DNA of 64,000 nucleotides. Origin: Candidatus Melainabacteria bacterium. Lineage in GTDB: Bacteria > Cyanobacteriota > Vampirovibrionia > Obscuribacterales > Obscuribacteraceae. Below, one piece after another: positions 34,273 through 43,075 of this stretch. Both the position numbers and the translations under genes were made by a program. Location of the stretch: positions 62,001-126,000 of the forward strand of contig JACRFZ010000096.1 in the NCBI GenBank assembly GCA_016212515.1, given 5' to 3'. Every line of letters begins with the position of its first letter. Position 1 is the stretch's first letter. Under the pieces are notes generated by a model. It was not told the DNA's origin. It ran no database searches and saw nothing but the letters and a program-made list of their open reading frames with translations.

Positions 34273-34580
34273 CGCTCCAGATCAGGCGTATCGTGCGAAT
34301 CGAGCCTCGATAAATAATCGAGTCTGCGTCTTTCGTATTCGGCGAAGGCCGGTGATTCGACGGTGAGCAACTTTATCAGCCCCAGTGGAATCAAGTGTCT
34401 GGAGTAATCGCTAGCATAGTCGGAAGAGTAGCGCTTTTCCGGCTCACCAAAAGTCTCAAGTTCCACATAATCTTGCCCGATGCGTAATAGTCGCCCAATA
34501 AGCGCGGTTCCGTCGGCAAAGGAAAGTTTGACCCAGGCGCGGGCGTCGCATAATTTTTCCAGTCGAAGCTTTAAATTCAT
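34269..34580 (-). CDS. Small protein with Sm-like fold pattern
   Basis: 103 residues. Residues about 14-75 follow the pattern of an Sm/LSm beta barrel: ARAWVKLSFADGTALIGRLL, IGQDYVELETFG, then RHLIPLGLIKLL. This is the 'strand-dG-x-x-G-strand / D-x-h-x-L / I-P-x-x-x-I' layout, but no family name is secure. A charged helical tail (EYERRRLDYLSRLDSHD) follows. Convergent with glmU (4-bp overlap). Confidence 0.65.
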   Translation of the reverse strand: MNLKLRLEKLCDARAWVKLSFADGTALIGRLLRIGQDYVELETFGEPEKRYSSDYASDYSRHLIPLGLIKLLTVESPAFAEYERRRLDYLSRLDSHDTPDLER

Positions 34581-34930
34581 CTCTTCATTATAAGACGTTA
34601 GTGATTCTCAGCCAGTATATTCACTAAACCTCCGAAAACAAATCGTTTGGATCGGAACTGCCGCTGGAAGTATATATTGTCAAAGTCTAAGCCAAGATTT
34701 TAAGTAGACAAATCTGAAAGCCACAGCCGGTGCCGGTTTCTTCTGGATATGCGAGGAAGTCAAGAATTGCTTATCCTATTGAAGGACTTAAACTAGTGCT
34801 GTGCATGTGAGATTTAGTTTAGTGATTTCTTGATCGAAAAGGCACCACATAAGATGGCAGTGCAATCAGTCAACAAGTCATTCTCCAGGCATAAAGCAGG
34901 AACACTTTCAGTCTAGATTCGAGGCGATTA
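34581..34930. other. 350-bp divergent intergenic region
   Basis: No gene seen. Serves as upstream region for the Sm-like gene (minus) and the 62-aa gene (plus). A weak promoter candidate for the latter is TTGCTT (34768-34773) with TAAACT 16 bp on. No other repeats or hairpins of note. Confidence 0.4.
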
Positions 34931-35119
34931 ATGCAAGAAGAACTCATTCCCGCCAATCTCCGTAAGCGTCTGGATGACCTTAAGGACCGGGAAGATAGTT
35001 ACTGGCACGACGAACTGTACTCGGTGGAAGCTCTAACTAATATGGCTTACAGGCAAGAGCTCGAAAGAAGTTTTAAATTGGATCCGCTGGGGCCGATGCC
35101 GCCCCGCCAACAGTTCTAA
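34931..35119 (+). CDS. Small hypothetical protein (62 aa)
   Basis: Acidic/basic helical protein, MQEELIPANLRKRLDDLKDR and on, ending in LGPMPPRQQF. GAGG sits 6 bases before the ATG, supporting expression. No family recognised. It ends 19 bases before the convergent amidase gene. Confidence 0.6.
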   Translation: MQEELIPANLRKRLDDLKDREDSYWHDELYSVEALTNMAYRQELERSFKLDPLGPMPPRQQF

Positions 35120-35138
35120 ATACTGTCTGGCGACGCCT

Positions 35139-37124
35139 TTATTTGCGGGCAAAGTAGGAGAGTAAGCCGTTTACCAGGCTTCTGGCTGCTTTGTTTTGCC
35201 ACTGGCTGTTAATCAGGTTGCTATATTCATCGGGATTGACCATAAAGGCCACTTCCACCAGCACCGCTTGCATGGCTGTAGGGCGGCAAAGGGCCAGGTT
35301 TTGATAGCGCGCGCCTAGATCAGGCAGTTGCAGTTCCTTGACCATGAAGTTTTTCAGGCAGCGGGCCAGCTCTATGGACTGGGGATGGTAGCGGTAGGTG
35401 GAAGTGCCGTGCTCTTTCAAGGGATCTCTTCCATCCGGCAACGCGTTATTGTGCACCGAGATAAGTAAGTCGACTTTCTTGTCCCTGGCAAAGGCTACTC
35501 TGTCGTTGAGGGAGACATCGATGTCTTCCTCCCTTGTCATGAAGACGGTGGCACCTTCTTGCTCCAGGGCTGCTTTGAATTTCTTGGCGATGGCCAGATT
35601 GACCTCGGCTTCGCACACACCGGAAGGTCCGAGGGCGCCGCTTTCAAGACCGCCGTGACCGGGATCGACGCAAATTACAAGACCCTGCAGAGGTCTTGGC
35701 TGGCGCCCTTTCTCTCCGTTATCGACCAGGCGGGGTGGATACTTTATGTGTAAATTGAGATTGTTTTCCTTGTATTCGGCGAAGTAGCCCCACTGCCTCC
35801 CCGGTTTGAGGGCGATGTCGATTTCATAGACGCCGTCATCCGGTTGCTTCCAGGCCACATCTTCAATCAATCTTGCTTCGCCGTCCGCCGGCGACTGATA
35901 AACCCAGTCCGTATCCGACTGGGCCCCGTAAATTTTGACTTGCAGCTTGTTTGCACCGGCACCCACCGTCTGCTCAATCAAGAATGGTAGTCTCTGGCTC
36001 ATGGGAATTGAAACAATTTCGCCCCAGTCGTCTTTGTCTACCTGAACGGAACGGCACACCGCCCGCGGTGCGGGAGCACCGGGCGGCTCGAATTGCAGGT
36101 CTTCTCTTTTAATCCAGACGTGCTTGCCAGTCTTGTAGAGGCAGCGAATATTGTCCTTCTGGTAGCCGTCCGTGATCAGTCTTACCCCTGCCGGCAGCGG
36201 GGTGAGACGCGCCAGTTCCGGTGCCACTCTCACAATTGTATCGTCGTGTATGGTATGGGCCATGAGTGGTTGCTTGACCACCGAAATATTGGTTCCGAGA
36301 GTGAGACTGGTGTTCTTACCGCCTTTTGTGACGACAAACCGAGGATGACTGTTGGTGAAAAAATCGCTGTTTTCGATACGATAGAGCCCCAGATAGAGAT
36401 CCGGGGATTGCTGGGGAAAGCGTTGAAAGATCTGCCCGTAGGCGGCTTCGAGACCCCTGTTGATACCTGGACCATTTCGCTCTTTTGCTTTGGCTCTCAA
36501 ACTTGCCAGGCTGGCCATCTCAATCTTCTTACCGGCGAGTTCCACATAGACGGCCGCCCCGGGTGTGGCATGGCAGGAAAATTCAATGATATCGCCGGCG
36601 GTGAGGGCCCGGTCGTCCCTGGGCTCCACGCCCTCGCTGGAGATGACCAGGGACGAGGCGGAAAGCGGCTCTCTCAGCTTTTCTCTTACCAATTGAACAA
36701 AGGTCGAATAAGGATTTTGGGCGCCCTCCCTGGTGTAGAGCAGTTGGAAGCGATTGATGCCCCTGGCCAGGGGCACGGTATGGGCAAAGAAGCCGTCTTT
36801 ATTGAGGCTCACCGCTTTACCGTTGATGCTCAAGCTGCCTCCCGGCAGCACTGAGCCAATGATGAAGCTGCTGCTTGAAGTGATGGCGTTTGTTCCGCTT
36901 TGTGGATAGCTCACATAAATCGGGTTGCTTTCAGTTAACTCCACTTTGACGCGCTTGATGGGAGTTTGTTTCTTTAGCGAAGGTGACTTTTCCGGATTTT
37001 CCGGACTGTCCGGACTTTCCTGGGCCTTGCAGGCGTTTAGCTGGCAGACGCACAAAAATAAGAGCAGTAGTCTCAAGCTGAAGGGGACCAGGCGCTCAAG
37101 AGCCTTTTCAGGCGTGGATGTCAT
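35139..37124 (-). CDS. Lipoprotein N-acetylmuramoyl-L-alanine amidase (Amidase_3)
   Basis: 661 residues. The signal sequence ends in a lipobox (LNAC, Cys32). The middle (about 60-430) contains carbohydrate- or peptide-binding-like beta domains and an SH3-like stretch; the C-terminal 210 residues are the zinc amidase: VCVDPGHGGLESG (His), CEAEVNLAIA (Glu), LISVHNNALPD (His) and VEVAFMVNPDE (catalytic Glu). It splits the MurNAc-peptide bond of peptidoglycan in cell separation or remodelling, at the periplasmic side. GGAG lies 5 bases before the ATG. It overlaps the upstream DUF547 gene by 17 bases. Confidence 0.92.
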   Translation of the reverse strand: MTSTPEKALERLVPFSLRLLLLFLCVCQLNACKAQESPDSPENPEKSPSLKKQTPIKRVKVELTESNPIYVSYPQSGTNAITSSSSFIIGSVLPGGSLSINGKAVSLNKDGFFAHTVPLARGINRFQLLYTREGAQNPYSTFVQLVREKLREPLSASSLVISSEGVEPRDDRALTAGDIIEFSCHATPGAAVYVELAGKKIEMASLASLRAKAKERNGPGINRGLEAAYGQIFQRFPQQSPDLYLGLYRIENSDFFTNSHPRFVVTKGGKNTSLTLGTNISVVKQPLMAHTIHDDTIVRVAPELARLTPLPAGVRLITDGYQKDNIRCLYKTGKHVWIKREDLQFEPPGAPAPRAVCRSVQVDKDDWGEIVSIPMSQRLPFLIEQTVGAGANKLQVKIYGAQSDTDWVYQSPADGEARLIEDVAWKQPDDGVYEIDIALKPGRQWGYFAEYKENNLNLHIKYPPRLVDNGEKGRQPRPLQGLVICVDPGHGGLESGALGPSGVCEAEVNLAIAKKFKAALEQEGATVFMTREEDIDVSLNDRVAFARDKKVDLLISVHNNALPDGRDPLKEHGTSTYRYHPQSIELARCLKNFMVKELQLPDLGARYQNLALCRPTAMQAVLVEVAFMVNPDEYSNLINSQWQNKAARSLVNGLLSYFARK

Positions 37125-37956
37125 TTATTCTCCAATCAAAGCGAGCATGGTACTGACGCATGCAAAATACGCTGTTTTCTCGCTGATCCTTTTCATCAAG
37201 GAGGCTGTAGACGTAACTGTGCAAGTCGCGGTGTCTTGCACCGAAGATGACGCCCTGCCATTGAAACCAGGGGGATATGAGAAATTCTTCTCCCTTTGGA
37301 CCTATATAGACATTTCTTTTGCTGGATATAAAGCGCCTCATATTCGTCTCACCATCTTCCCTGATCGTGTCCCGCGTGATGGCGTGATTGGTGATGTCGG
37401 GCTCGCCCATGGTGCCTCGGGTCAAAAGAAAAACGGCAAAATCAGGGTTGTATTCTCGGGGCAGGTCGTCGGTGAGCAGGGGCGTAATTTCCTGGCGCAT
37501 GACCGTATCGACGCTTAAAGACTTGCCTCCCACTACGAAGAGCCGCTTGTGCATGTCGGCTGAGGTCTGCTTGCCGGTGTTTACGGGAAAGCGGTCGGCG
37601 ATGCACTTGATTGCCAGTAGATTGTAGGTATTGATGTAGAAGGCAATCTTATCGGTGCCGTTTTCAAACTTGTCGGTGGCTGTTCTTGCCACCATAGAAA
37701 GGGCCTGTCCCAGATAGGGACTGGTCTTGACCTTGTTGTAATCAACCAGATTGCGCCCCTCTACGGTCTGTACGCAATCTTTTAGCAAGTGATCGTAGGC
37801 TGAAAAGTCGGGGCTCTTGGGGTGTTCGACCCGGGTCATGGCTGCCGCCAGGTGATCGATACTGTGGGAAACAGTGCTGATACCCATGGCAATAAAGCCC
37901 ACGAAGAGCATGACAAAGGGGGTGACCAGGACGAGGTTGTTAGGTTTTTTTGCCAT
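37108..37956 (-). CDS. DUF547 family membrane-anchored protein
   Basis: 282 residues. One N-terminal hydrophobic anchor (LVLVTPFVMLFVGFIAMGI). The core has KIAFYINTYNLLAIKCIADR, the DUF547 hallmark (AFWINAYNALT in relatives), with the middle ARTATDKFENG and a later MGEPDITNHAITRDTI-type segment. DUF547 proteins have no settled function; some papers relate the fold to papain-like or transglutaminase-like enzymes, not proven here. AGGGGGGGG precedes the ATG. The gene overlaps the amidase gene (17 bp), so joint expression in the envelope is likely. Confidence 0.85.
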   Translation of the reverse strand: MAKKPNNLVLVTPFVMLFVGFIAMGISTVSHSIDHLAAAMTRVEHPKSPDFSAYDHLLKDCVQTVEGRNLVDYNKVKTSPYLGQALSMVARTATDKFENGTDKIAFYINTYNLLAIKCIADRFPVNTGKQTSADMHKRLFVVGGKSLSVDTVMRQEITPLLTDDLPREYNPDFAVFLLTRGTMGEPDITNHAITRDTIREDGETNMRRFISSKRNVYIGPKGEEFLISPWFQWQGVIFGARHRDLHSYVYSLLDEKDQRENSVFCMRQYHARFDWRINDIHA

Positions 37957-38081
37957 TTTACCCCCCCCTATCAGAGCGTCGTCCTCTGAGCCGGTAGCGC
38001 ATACGGATTACATTCTAGCTAAATTTTAGAATTTTCCCAGGGTTGGCAACGGGCGTCGCGGACCAGCCGGCACTAAAAGCG

Positions 38082-38104
38082 AAAGCCCGGCCATGCCGGG
38101 CTTT
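38082..38104 (-). terminator. Terminator after tRNA-Ala
   Basis: AAAGCCCGGC and GCCGGGCTTT form a perfect 10-bp stem with a CAT loop; on the minus strand CGCTTTT follows. It lies 15 bases beyond the tRNA's CCA end. Confidence 0.8.
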
Positions 38105-38118
38105 TGATGCTTATGAGA

Positions 38119-38194
38119 TGGTGGAGCGTACGAGAGTCGAACTCGTGACCTCTTCAATGCCATTGAAGCGCGCTACCAACTGCGCTAACGCCCC
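38119..38194 (-). tRNA. tRNA-Ala (anticodon GGC)
   Basis: 76 bases. Acceptor arms GGGGCGT and ACGCTCC pair with the G3-U70 wobble that identifies alanine tRNA. The D arm has GCGC/GCGC around AGTTGGTA, the anticodon arm CTTCA/TGAAG encloses ATGGCAT (anticodon GGC), the T arm has GTTCGACTC. The 3' CCA is encoded. It is the only tRNA in the window. Confidence 0.97.
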
Positions 38195-38204
38195 GTCATG
38201 TGGA

Positions 38205-38234
38205 TTTATATCATAAATTACGGGCCGAGGGCAA
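38205..38234 (-). promoter_or_regulatory. Promoter of the tRNA-Ala gene
   Basis: Read on the minus strand: TTGCCC, 18-bp spacer, TATAAA. The -10 box ends 10 bases before the first base of the tRNA, consistent with a short leader. Confidence 0.55.
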
Positions 38235-38400
38235 AGGGCTTCTCCTTAGCATTTAGGCTTGTTTACACAAGGGCGAAATCGCTGACCCGTACCTGAGTAA
38301 TTCCTAACTGGCCCCGGGGGCAATTATTGGTCGATATTCACCAAATGGTTGGCTTCTCCTGCTAGCTTAGTCTCACCATACTCTCAAAAACCGGAGGCTC

Positions 38401-38970
38401 TTGGATACTTTGAGCCGGCATGAAAAACTTCTCGATGCTCAAAAGGCCTGTCTGGTGGTGGTGGATGTGCAGGAGCGCTTTGCCAGCCATATAGATGGGT
38501 TTGAAGGGCTGGTCAAAAATATTGTCATCATGCTCAAAGCAGCATCCATTCTGGGGCTGCCCGTGATTATCACCGAGCAGTACGTGAAAGGGCTTGGCCC
38601 CACCGTGAGGTCCATCAAGGATGCCGCCCCTGAGGCTTCCTACTTTGAAAAGAATTGCTTCCCCGTAACCGGCGCCGACGGGTTTGTGGAGCACCTGAAG
38701 AACCTGGCGGTTGTGAAGCAGATTATTGTAACCGGCATTGAAACTCATGTCTGCGTTAATCAATCGGTGCACGAGCTGCTTCGCCTGGGCTATCAGGTGC
38801 ATGTGGTCGAGGATGCCGTGGGCAGTCGTTTTGCACCAAATAAGCGGGCGGCCCTTGAAAAGATGAGAAGCAACGGTGCTGATTTGACTGTCATGGAGAT
38901 GGCTCTTTTTGAAATGCTCAAGGAGGCCGGCACAGAAAAGTTCAAGGCGGTGCAAGCTCTCGTGAAGTAG
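38401..38970 (+). CDS. Isochorismatase-like cysteine hydrolase
   Basis: 189 residues from the TTG at 38401 (GGAGG lies 3 bases before it; a second TTG at 38410 is possible). The catalytic triad of this fold is visible: Asp in LVVVDVQERF, Lys in TEQYVKGLG and Cys in VTGIETHVCVNQSV, with the cis-peptide element before the Cys. The family includes isochorismatases, nicotinamidases and YcaC-type enzymes; the short length matches the YcaC-like group. Substrate unknown. Confidence 0.85.
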   Translation: MDTLSRHEKLLDAQKACLVVVDVQERFASHIDGFEGLVKNIVIMLKAASILGLPVIITEQYVKGLGPTVRSIKDAAPEASYFEKNCFPVTGADGFVEHLKNLAVVKQIIVTGIETHVCVNQSVHELLRLGYQVHVVEDAVGSRFAPNKRAALEKMRSNGADLTVMEMALFEMLKEAGTEKFKAVQALVK

Positions 38971-39008
38971 GAACGGTAGAGAAAACTTCATTCAAACAGG
39001 CAGATGTT

Positions 39009-40874
39009 ATGCAGGAATCCCCGGTAAGCAAAGCAAGAATTCTCTCAAGTCTGTGTCTTTTGACTCTGGCTCTCGCCCCCTATCAGGCTCTTCGGGCACA
39101 GGAGGCTTCCGCGACTGCAGCAACTGCTGCAGGTAAAGATGCGCCGGCAGAATCACTGGATAAGGTTGATGCGCCCTCCGCCCAGGTGCCTGTTAATGAT
39201 GCGCTCACCGGTCCCTCCACCGGGCTTTCCCGGGATGCTGCCGGCGCCTATACCGGCAGCAGTGCTCCCGACCCCTCCGGCTTGGTTCCCACCAAGCGCA
39301 AAGAAGACTACGAGGTAATCAACACCCAGGCCGAGAGCTTTCGCCAGCGCTTCTTGCAGGGCGAGGCCATCGAATTGAGACTACCGCTGGGTGGAGAGCT
39401 GATGCCTCTTTCCGCTACCCTGCCGCCGATTCGCCTGGAGGCCAGTTACACCCAGCCGGTATCCTTGAAGGAAGCGGTGCTTTATTGTCTCGATAATAAT
39501 CTGGATATTCGCATCCAGCGTGAAGCCATGACCCAGAATAAATGGCTTTCAGTGGGGGCTTTCGGCAAATTCTTGCCCGATGCTCTCATGCAGTATCGCT
39601 CTCTCTACCAGGCTGGTACCAGCTTAATCGGCGGTGCCATTCCCATTACTTTCGCCAATCCCTTTGTTTCTGTCTCCGCCGGCTACAGGTTCTATGGTTT
39701 TCGGGGCGGCTCCGTCATGTTCGGCTCCCTGGCCAGCCTGCACAACTTCCGGGCCAGCCGCGAGCAGTACAAAGCCACCATCAATGATACTTTGCTGTCC
39801 ATCACCCGGGCTTACTACGAGCTGGTGCGCAATCAGGCGCTCTTGCAGATCCAGACGCGGGCGGTAGATGTTTCCAAAGCCCAGGTCTCTTTGAACCGCC
39901 AGTTGGAGAAAGCCGGCACCGGTACACGCTTTCAAGTCTTGCAGTCGGAAACCCAGTTGGCTCGGGATGAGCAGGGGCTCCTCACCCAGGAGGTAGGACT
40001 GAGGCGGGCGGCCATCAATCTGGCCACGGCCCTCAACTTGAATGCCACCGTGAATTTACTCTCGGTGGAGTCGGAAGTGCGCAAGGTGCGCCTGGTTGAT
40101 CCCAGCCTCGACATCAACCGCCTGATCAACATCGCCATCTTGAATCGTCCCGAATTGAAGCAGTTCGAGGAATTGCGCATCGCCGCCAAGCGCAATATTC
40201 AGGTGCAAGCTGCGCCTCTTTATCCGCAGTTCCAGTTCTTCGGCAGCTATGCCGGCAACGGACAGACTCTGGGCACTTCCTATACCACTACGGCCCCCAG
40301 TTATACGGCCGTGCCCCTGGCTCAGAATGCCGCGCCGCAGTCAATTTTGACAAATATTCAAAACACCGGTCTGGTAACCACTGCCTCCACCGTCGTACCG
40401 GCAGGCATGGTCTACAATCCCGGCGCGGTAATTAATCGCCGCGTGCGCGAGTCGTATCAGATCGGCGTGCAAGTAGATTGGAACTATCTTTCCCTCGGCG
40501 TGCCCGATCTGGCCAATGTGCAGGCGGCACGAGCCCAGGCGCGCCAGGCTTCCTTGCGTGTCAACAAGACGATTATGGATGTCTACCAACAGGTGCGTGA
40601 CAGTTATCTGCAGAGTCAGACCGCCGAGCGGCAGATCGAAGTGGCTACCAAAGAAGTACTCTCTTCGGCGGAAGAACTGCGTTTGGCCCGGGTAAGGTTG
40701 GCTAACGGCGTCGGCACCAACATTGACGTAATCAACGCTCAGCGTGACTTTACCCAGGCCCTGGTGCGCAAGGCCGACGCCATTATTCAATTCAATATCT
40801 TGCAGGCCCAGCTTCTACGCGATGTCGGCATCATCAGCGCCGACACCCTCACCTCCGGGCGCCTGGCCAAATAG
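39009..40874 (+). CDS. TolC-family outer-membrane channel protein
   Basis: 621 residues. Signal peptide (about 1-30: ILSSLCLLTLALAPYQALRA). After a Ser/Ala/Asp-rich region, two repeats of the outer membrane efflux protein domain run about 160-380 and 380-610: SLKEAVLYCLDNNLDIRIQR at the start, long helices such as NDTLLSITRAYYELVRNQAL, and closing RLANGVGTNIDVINAQRDFT. TolC homologues are trimeric exit ducts for RND and ABC exporters and for type I secretion, and they need an outer membrane. No inner-membrane pump genes are adjacent. Ends 19 bases before the convergent phosphatase gene. Confidence 0.93.
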   Translation: MQESPVSKARILSSLCLLTLALAPYQALRAQEASATAATAAGKDAPAESLDKVDAPSAQVPVNDALTGPSTGLSRDAAGAYTGSSAPDPSGLVPTKRKEDYEVINTQAESFRQRFLQGEAIELRLPLGGELMPLSATLPPIRLEASYTQPVSLKEAVLYCLDNNLDIRIQREAMTQNKWLSVGAFGKFLPDALMQYRSLYQAGTSLIGGAIPITFANPFVSVSAGYRFYGFRGGSVMFGSLASLHNFRASREQYKATINDTLLSITRAYYELVRNQALLQIQTRAVDVSKAQVSLNRQLEKAGTGTRFQVLQSETQLARDEQGLLTQEVGLRRAAINLATALNLNATVNLLSVESEVRKVRLVDPSLDINRLINIAILNRPELKQFEELRIAAKRNIQVQAAPLYPQFQFFGSYAGNGQTLGTSYTTTAPSYTAVPLAQNAAPQSILTNIQNTGLVTTASTVVPAGMVYNPGAVINRRVRESYQIGVQVDWNYLSLGVPDLANVQAARAQARQASLRVNKTIMDVYQQVRDSYLQSQTAERQIEVATKEVLSSAEELRLARVRLANGVGTNIDVINAQRDFTQALVRKADAIIQFNILQAQLLRDVGIISADTLTSGRLAK

Positions 40875-40893
40875 CCGGCAGTGTTTCTTAGCC

Positions 40894-41622
40894 TTACTTG
40901 ATCAGGTACATTTTGTTCGGCAGTTTTTCCACGGAAAGGGAGTAACCGCCGCTCAGGTCCGACTCCTGGTCACCTATATTGACGAGGATTTTGTAGCCCA
41001 TCTCTTCCAGCTTCTTGCGATACTCGGTTTTCATCTGGCTGGCCGGCGTTTTGTCGCCGTCTTTGCGCATGTACAAGCCATCATAGACGATACCGCATTT
41101 GATTAGATTGGCAATGGTTTGCCGACGTACATGTTCTTGCCGCCCGGTGATCAAAAAGACGGCCACACCCTTGCTGCGAGCGTACTTTAGAAGCTCCACC
41201 GAGTTCTTTAAAGGCGCGCACTTGGCCTTCTTCATCCAGTCTTCCCAGCCGCTCCAATCTACCTCTTTCAAGTTGCTGGCGGCCTTTTCTTCCATGTACG
41301 GGCGGTTGTCCAGAATAGTCTCGTCTATGTCCGAGACCAATGCCAGGCTGCCAGGTTCCAGGTCCGGATGTTCTTTCAAATATTGGTCGATGAAATCCCG
41401 GCCTGTTTTGACGGCCCCGTCGAATTCCTTCCTCGCTTCGGAGGAATAGCTGAACTTGACCCCGTCTTTGAGGTCCTGGGTGTTTTCGACTTCTTTGGTG
41501 CTTTCGGCCGCCTTGGCGAAAGCCGCCTCACTGAAGAAGTTGAAACCACCCGGTATGATCGGGAATTGACAGAGGAGCGAGCAGGCAATTAGAAGACTTG
41601 CTCTTTTAAGATGGCGTGGCAA
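40894..41622 (-). CDS. HAD-family acid phosphatase (class B / plant-type)
   Basis: 242 residues, TTG start at 41622 with AGGAA 9 bases upstream. A signal peptide (LLIACSLLCQFPI) is followed by the acid phosphatase domain: LVSDIDETILDN (nucleophile Asp and second Asp), VFLITGRQEHVRRQT (the Thr/Gly and basic residues) and NIGDQESDLSGG (the last metal-binding acid). Secreted enzyme that removes phosphate from phosphomonoesters. The fourth loop is intact. Confidence 0.9.
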   Translation of the reverse strand: MPRHLKRASLLIACSLLCQFPIIPGGFNFFSEAAFAKAAESTKEVENTQDLKDGVKFSYSSEARKEFDGAVKTGRDFIDQYLKEHPDLEPGSLALVSDIDETILDNRPYMEEKAASNLKEVDWSGWEDWMKKAKCAPLKNSVELLKYARSKGVAVFLITGRQEHVRRQTIANLIKCGIVYDGLYMRKDGDKTPASQMKTEYRKKLEEMGYKILVNIGDQESDLSGGYSLSVEKLPNKMYLIK

Positions 41623-41664
41623 AGTGGCAATTCCTATATGAAGGGACTGGCCGGATTTATTGAT

Positions 41665-41925
41665 CTAGCCGCCGTTCATTTTAACGCCGCGACCGGCAGC
41701 GTAGGTGATACTGCCGCCAATAACTTTCTGACGACCGGGCAGTGGTTTGACTTCCACCGCGCCCACTGATTTTTCGGCGCTCACGCCGGTATAGACACCC
41801 CAGGAGCCGGATGCCACTTTCTTGGGCTTGGGTTTGACCAGCCTGACCAGGCGGTCTGATTCGGCAATGGAGACGAGTATGAGAGCGGCAAGCAAGAAAC
41901 TGGCGATGTAAAACGGAATATCCAC
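41665..41925 (-). CDS. Small membrane protein (86 aa)
   Basis: A GTG at 41925 is preceded by AGGAGG with 7 bases between, which decides this start over longer frames. Residues 1-20 form a hydrophobic segment (DIPFYIASFLLAALILVSIA) and the remainder is basic, with SWGVYTGVSAEKSVGAVEVK and Gly-rich stretches. No family recognised. 42 bases beyond its stop the acid phosphatase begins on the same strand. Confidence 0.65.
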   Translation of the reverse strand: MDIPFYIASFLLAALILVSIAESDRLVRLVKPKPKKVASGSWGVYTGVSAEKSVGAVEVKPLPGRQKVIGGSITYAAGRGVKMNGG

Positions 41926-42024
41926 CTGAGACCTCCTGCCTGGGCATGAGCGCGACTTATGCGCCCACATTAAACCAGGGCGGCAGGTGTTGTAAATGGG
42001 AAAAATACTCACAATTCAAACTTG

Positions 42025-42067
42025 AAAAACAAAAATGCCCCCGATTCCCGGGGGCATTTTTGTTTTT
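42025..42067 (-). terminator. Perfect 18-bp bidirectional terminator
   Basis: AAAAACAAAAATGCCCCC pairs without mismatch to GGGGGCATTTTTGTTTTT around GATTCCC. Located just beyond the stop of the 55-aa gene (42108). The A and T runs on both arms make it work in either direction. Confidence 0.85.
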
Positions 42068-42107
42068 CTTCGCTTGTTTTACCTCTGGCAATCAGCGCCT
42101 GAAGGTC

Positions 42108-42275
42108 TTAATGCTTGACGATATCGGCAAGCTCCTCATAAAGGCCGGCGATGAGCATAGTAATGACGGCGGTCTTGGGGTTCTCTTCGGAAAAGCGGGT
42201 GAACTCCCTGGCTTTGGTTTCGAAAAGTCCAAGTAGTCTTTTATCGAGGGCTTTTGCGTGCTCGTTTTGATTCAT
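42108..42275 (-). CDS. Small protein (55 aa) upstream of a terminator
   Basis: ATG at 42275; no strong ribosome site (AGAAAG 8 bases before). The protein begins MNQNEHAKALDKRLLGLFET and ends LYEELADIVKH, with an amphipathic helix and a Pro turn in the middle. It lies directly before the 18-bp terminator, which supports a transcript. No family recognised, but the helix-turn-helix-like pattern is plausible for a small regulator. Confidence 0.6.
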   Translation of the reverse strand: MNQNEHAKALDKRLLGLFETKAREFTRFSEENPKTAVITMLIAGLYEELADIVKH

Positions 42276-42442
42276 CGGGCGGTCTTTCTAGTTGGCAAGT
42301 TGAAATGGGTGAATGCTTAAATTTTACTCAAAACTCTGAAAACCTCAATAGGTCGGGCAGGAAAAACTCCTGAAAAGCTCAAATTTTATTTTCGTGACGC
42401 CACCTCTGGCGGTGCTCTATGTCTCTTGTATATCGCTCAAAT

Positions 42443-42474
42443 AGAGAGAGGGGCACCGTGGGGCCCCTCTCTCT
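42443..42474 (-). terminator. 12-bp stem terminator of the HU gene
   Basis: AGAGAGAGGGGC and GCCCCTCTCTCT pair perfectly around ACCGTGGG; it lies 20 bases beyond the HU stop. The T tract on the minus side is short (TATTTG). Confidence 0.65.
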
Positions 42475-42494
42475 TGGTTTGGATGCTTCGAAAA

Positions 42495-42890
42495 CTAGCG
42501 ACGTTTCTTGGCTGTTTTTTTGCTCTTGCTCGGTGCGGCTTTCTTGGCCGGCTTGGCATGAGGCTTGCTTTCCTTCTTCCTGGGGTTTGGATCGCTCCAA
42601 CCGGTCAGTCTCTTGCGACCGTCCACCACATCCTTGAGTTCCTGTCCGGCGCGGAATGCCGGCACCTTAGCGGCGGGAATGCGCAGTGGGGAAAGAGTGC
42701 GGGGGTTGCGGCCGGTGCGGGCCTGTCTGGTGCGGCGCTCGAAAGTGCCGAAGCCTACCAGGGTCACCTTATCGCCGCGTCCCATAGTACCGGTGATGGT
42801 GTGGAGGATGGCGGTGACGGTGTTTCCGATCTCGGTTTTGGGTTGACCTGTCATTTCTGCAATGTGGCTGATCAGCTCAGCTCGATTCAT
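42495..42890 (-). CDS. hup: HU-family DNA-bending protein with lysine-rich C-terminal tail
   Basis: 131 residues from the ATG at 42890, supported by AGGAG 8 bases upstream; the frame continues to 42962 but that part is not HU-like. Residues 1-90 are HU/IHF: NRAELISHIAEMTG, VTLVGFGTFERRTRQARTGR and PAFRAGQELKD. The tail from about 105 on (KESKPHAKPAKKAAPSKSKK) is H1-like, as in the HU variants of a few bacteria with extra basic tails. HU bends and compacts the nucleoid. Ends at a terminator. Confidence 0.93.
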   Translation of the reverse strand: MNRAELISHIAEMTGQPKTEIGNTVTAILHTITGTMGRGDKVTLVGFGTFERRTRQARTGRNPRTLSPLRIPAAKVPAFRAGQELKDVVDGRKRLTGWSDPNPRKKESKPHAKPAKKAAPSKSKKTAKKRR

Positions 42891-43075
42891 CTTGGTATTC
42901 TCCTTGACTCGTCTAATTCTGAAACTATTGACTCCAGGGCTTCCAAACGGGGATGTTAGCACTACCTAATTTTTCCCACAAGGGCGGCCGGAGTCGGTCA
43001 TTAACTTTCTGGAAAACCCGGCGGCGGGCCGGATATTATAGATATGCTTGCCACGGTCGCTGGGTGAATCGATAA

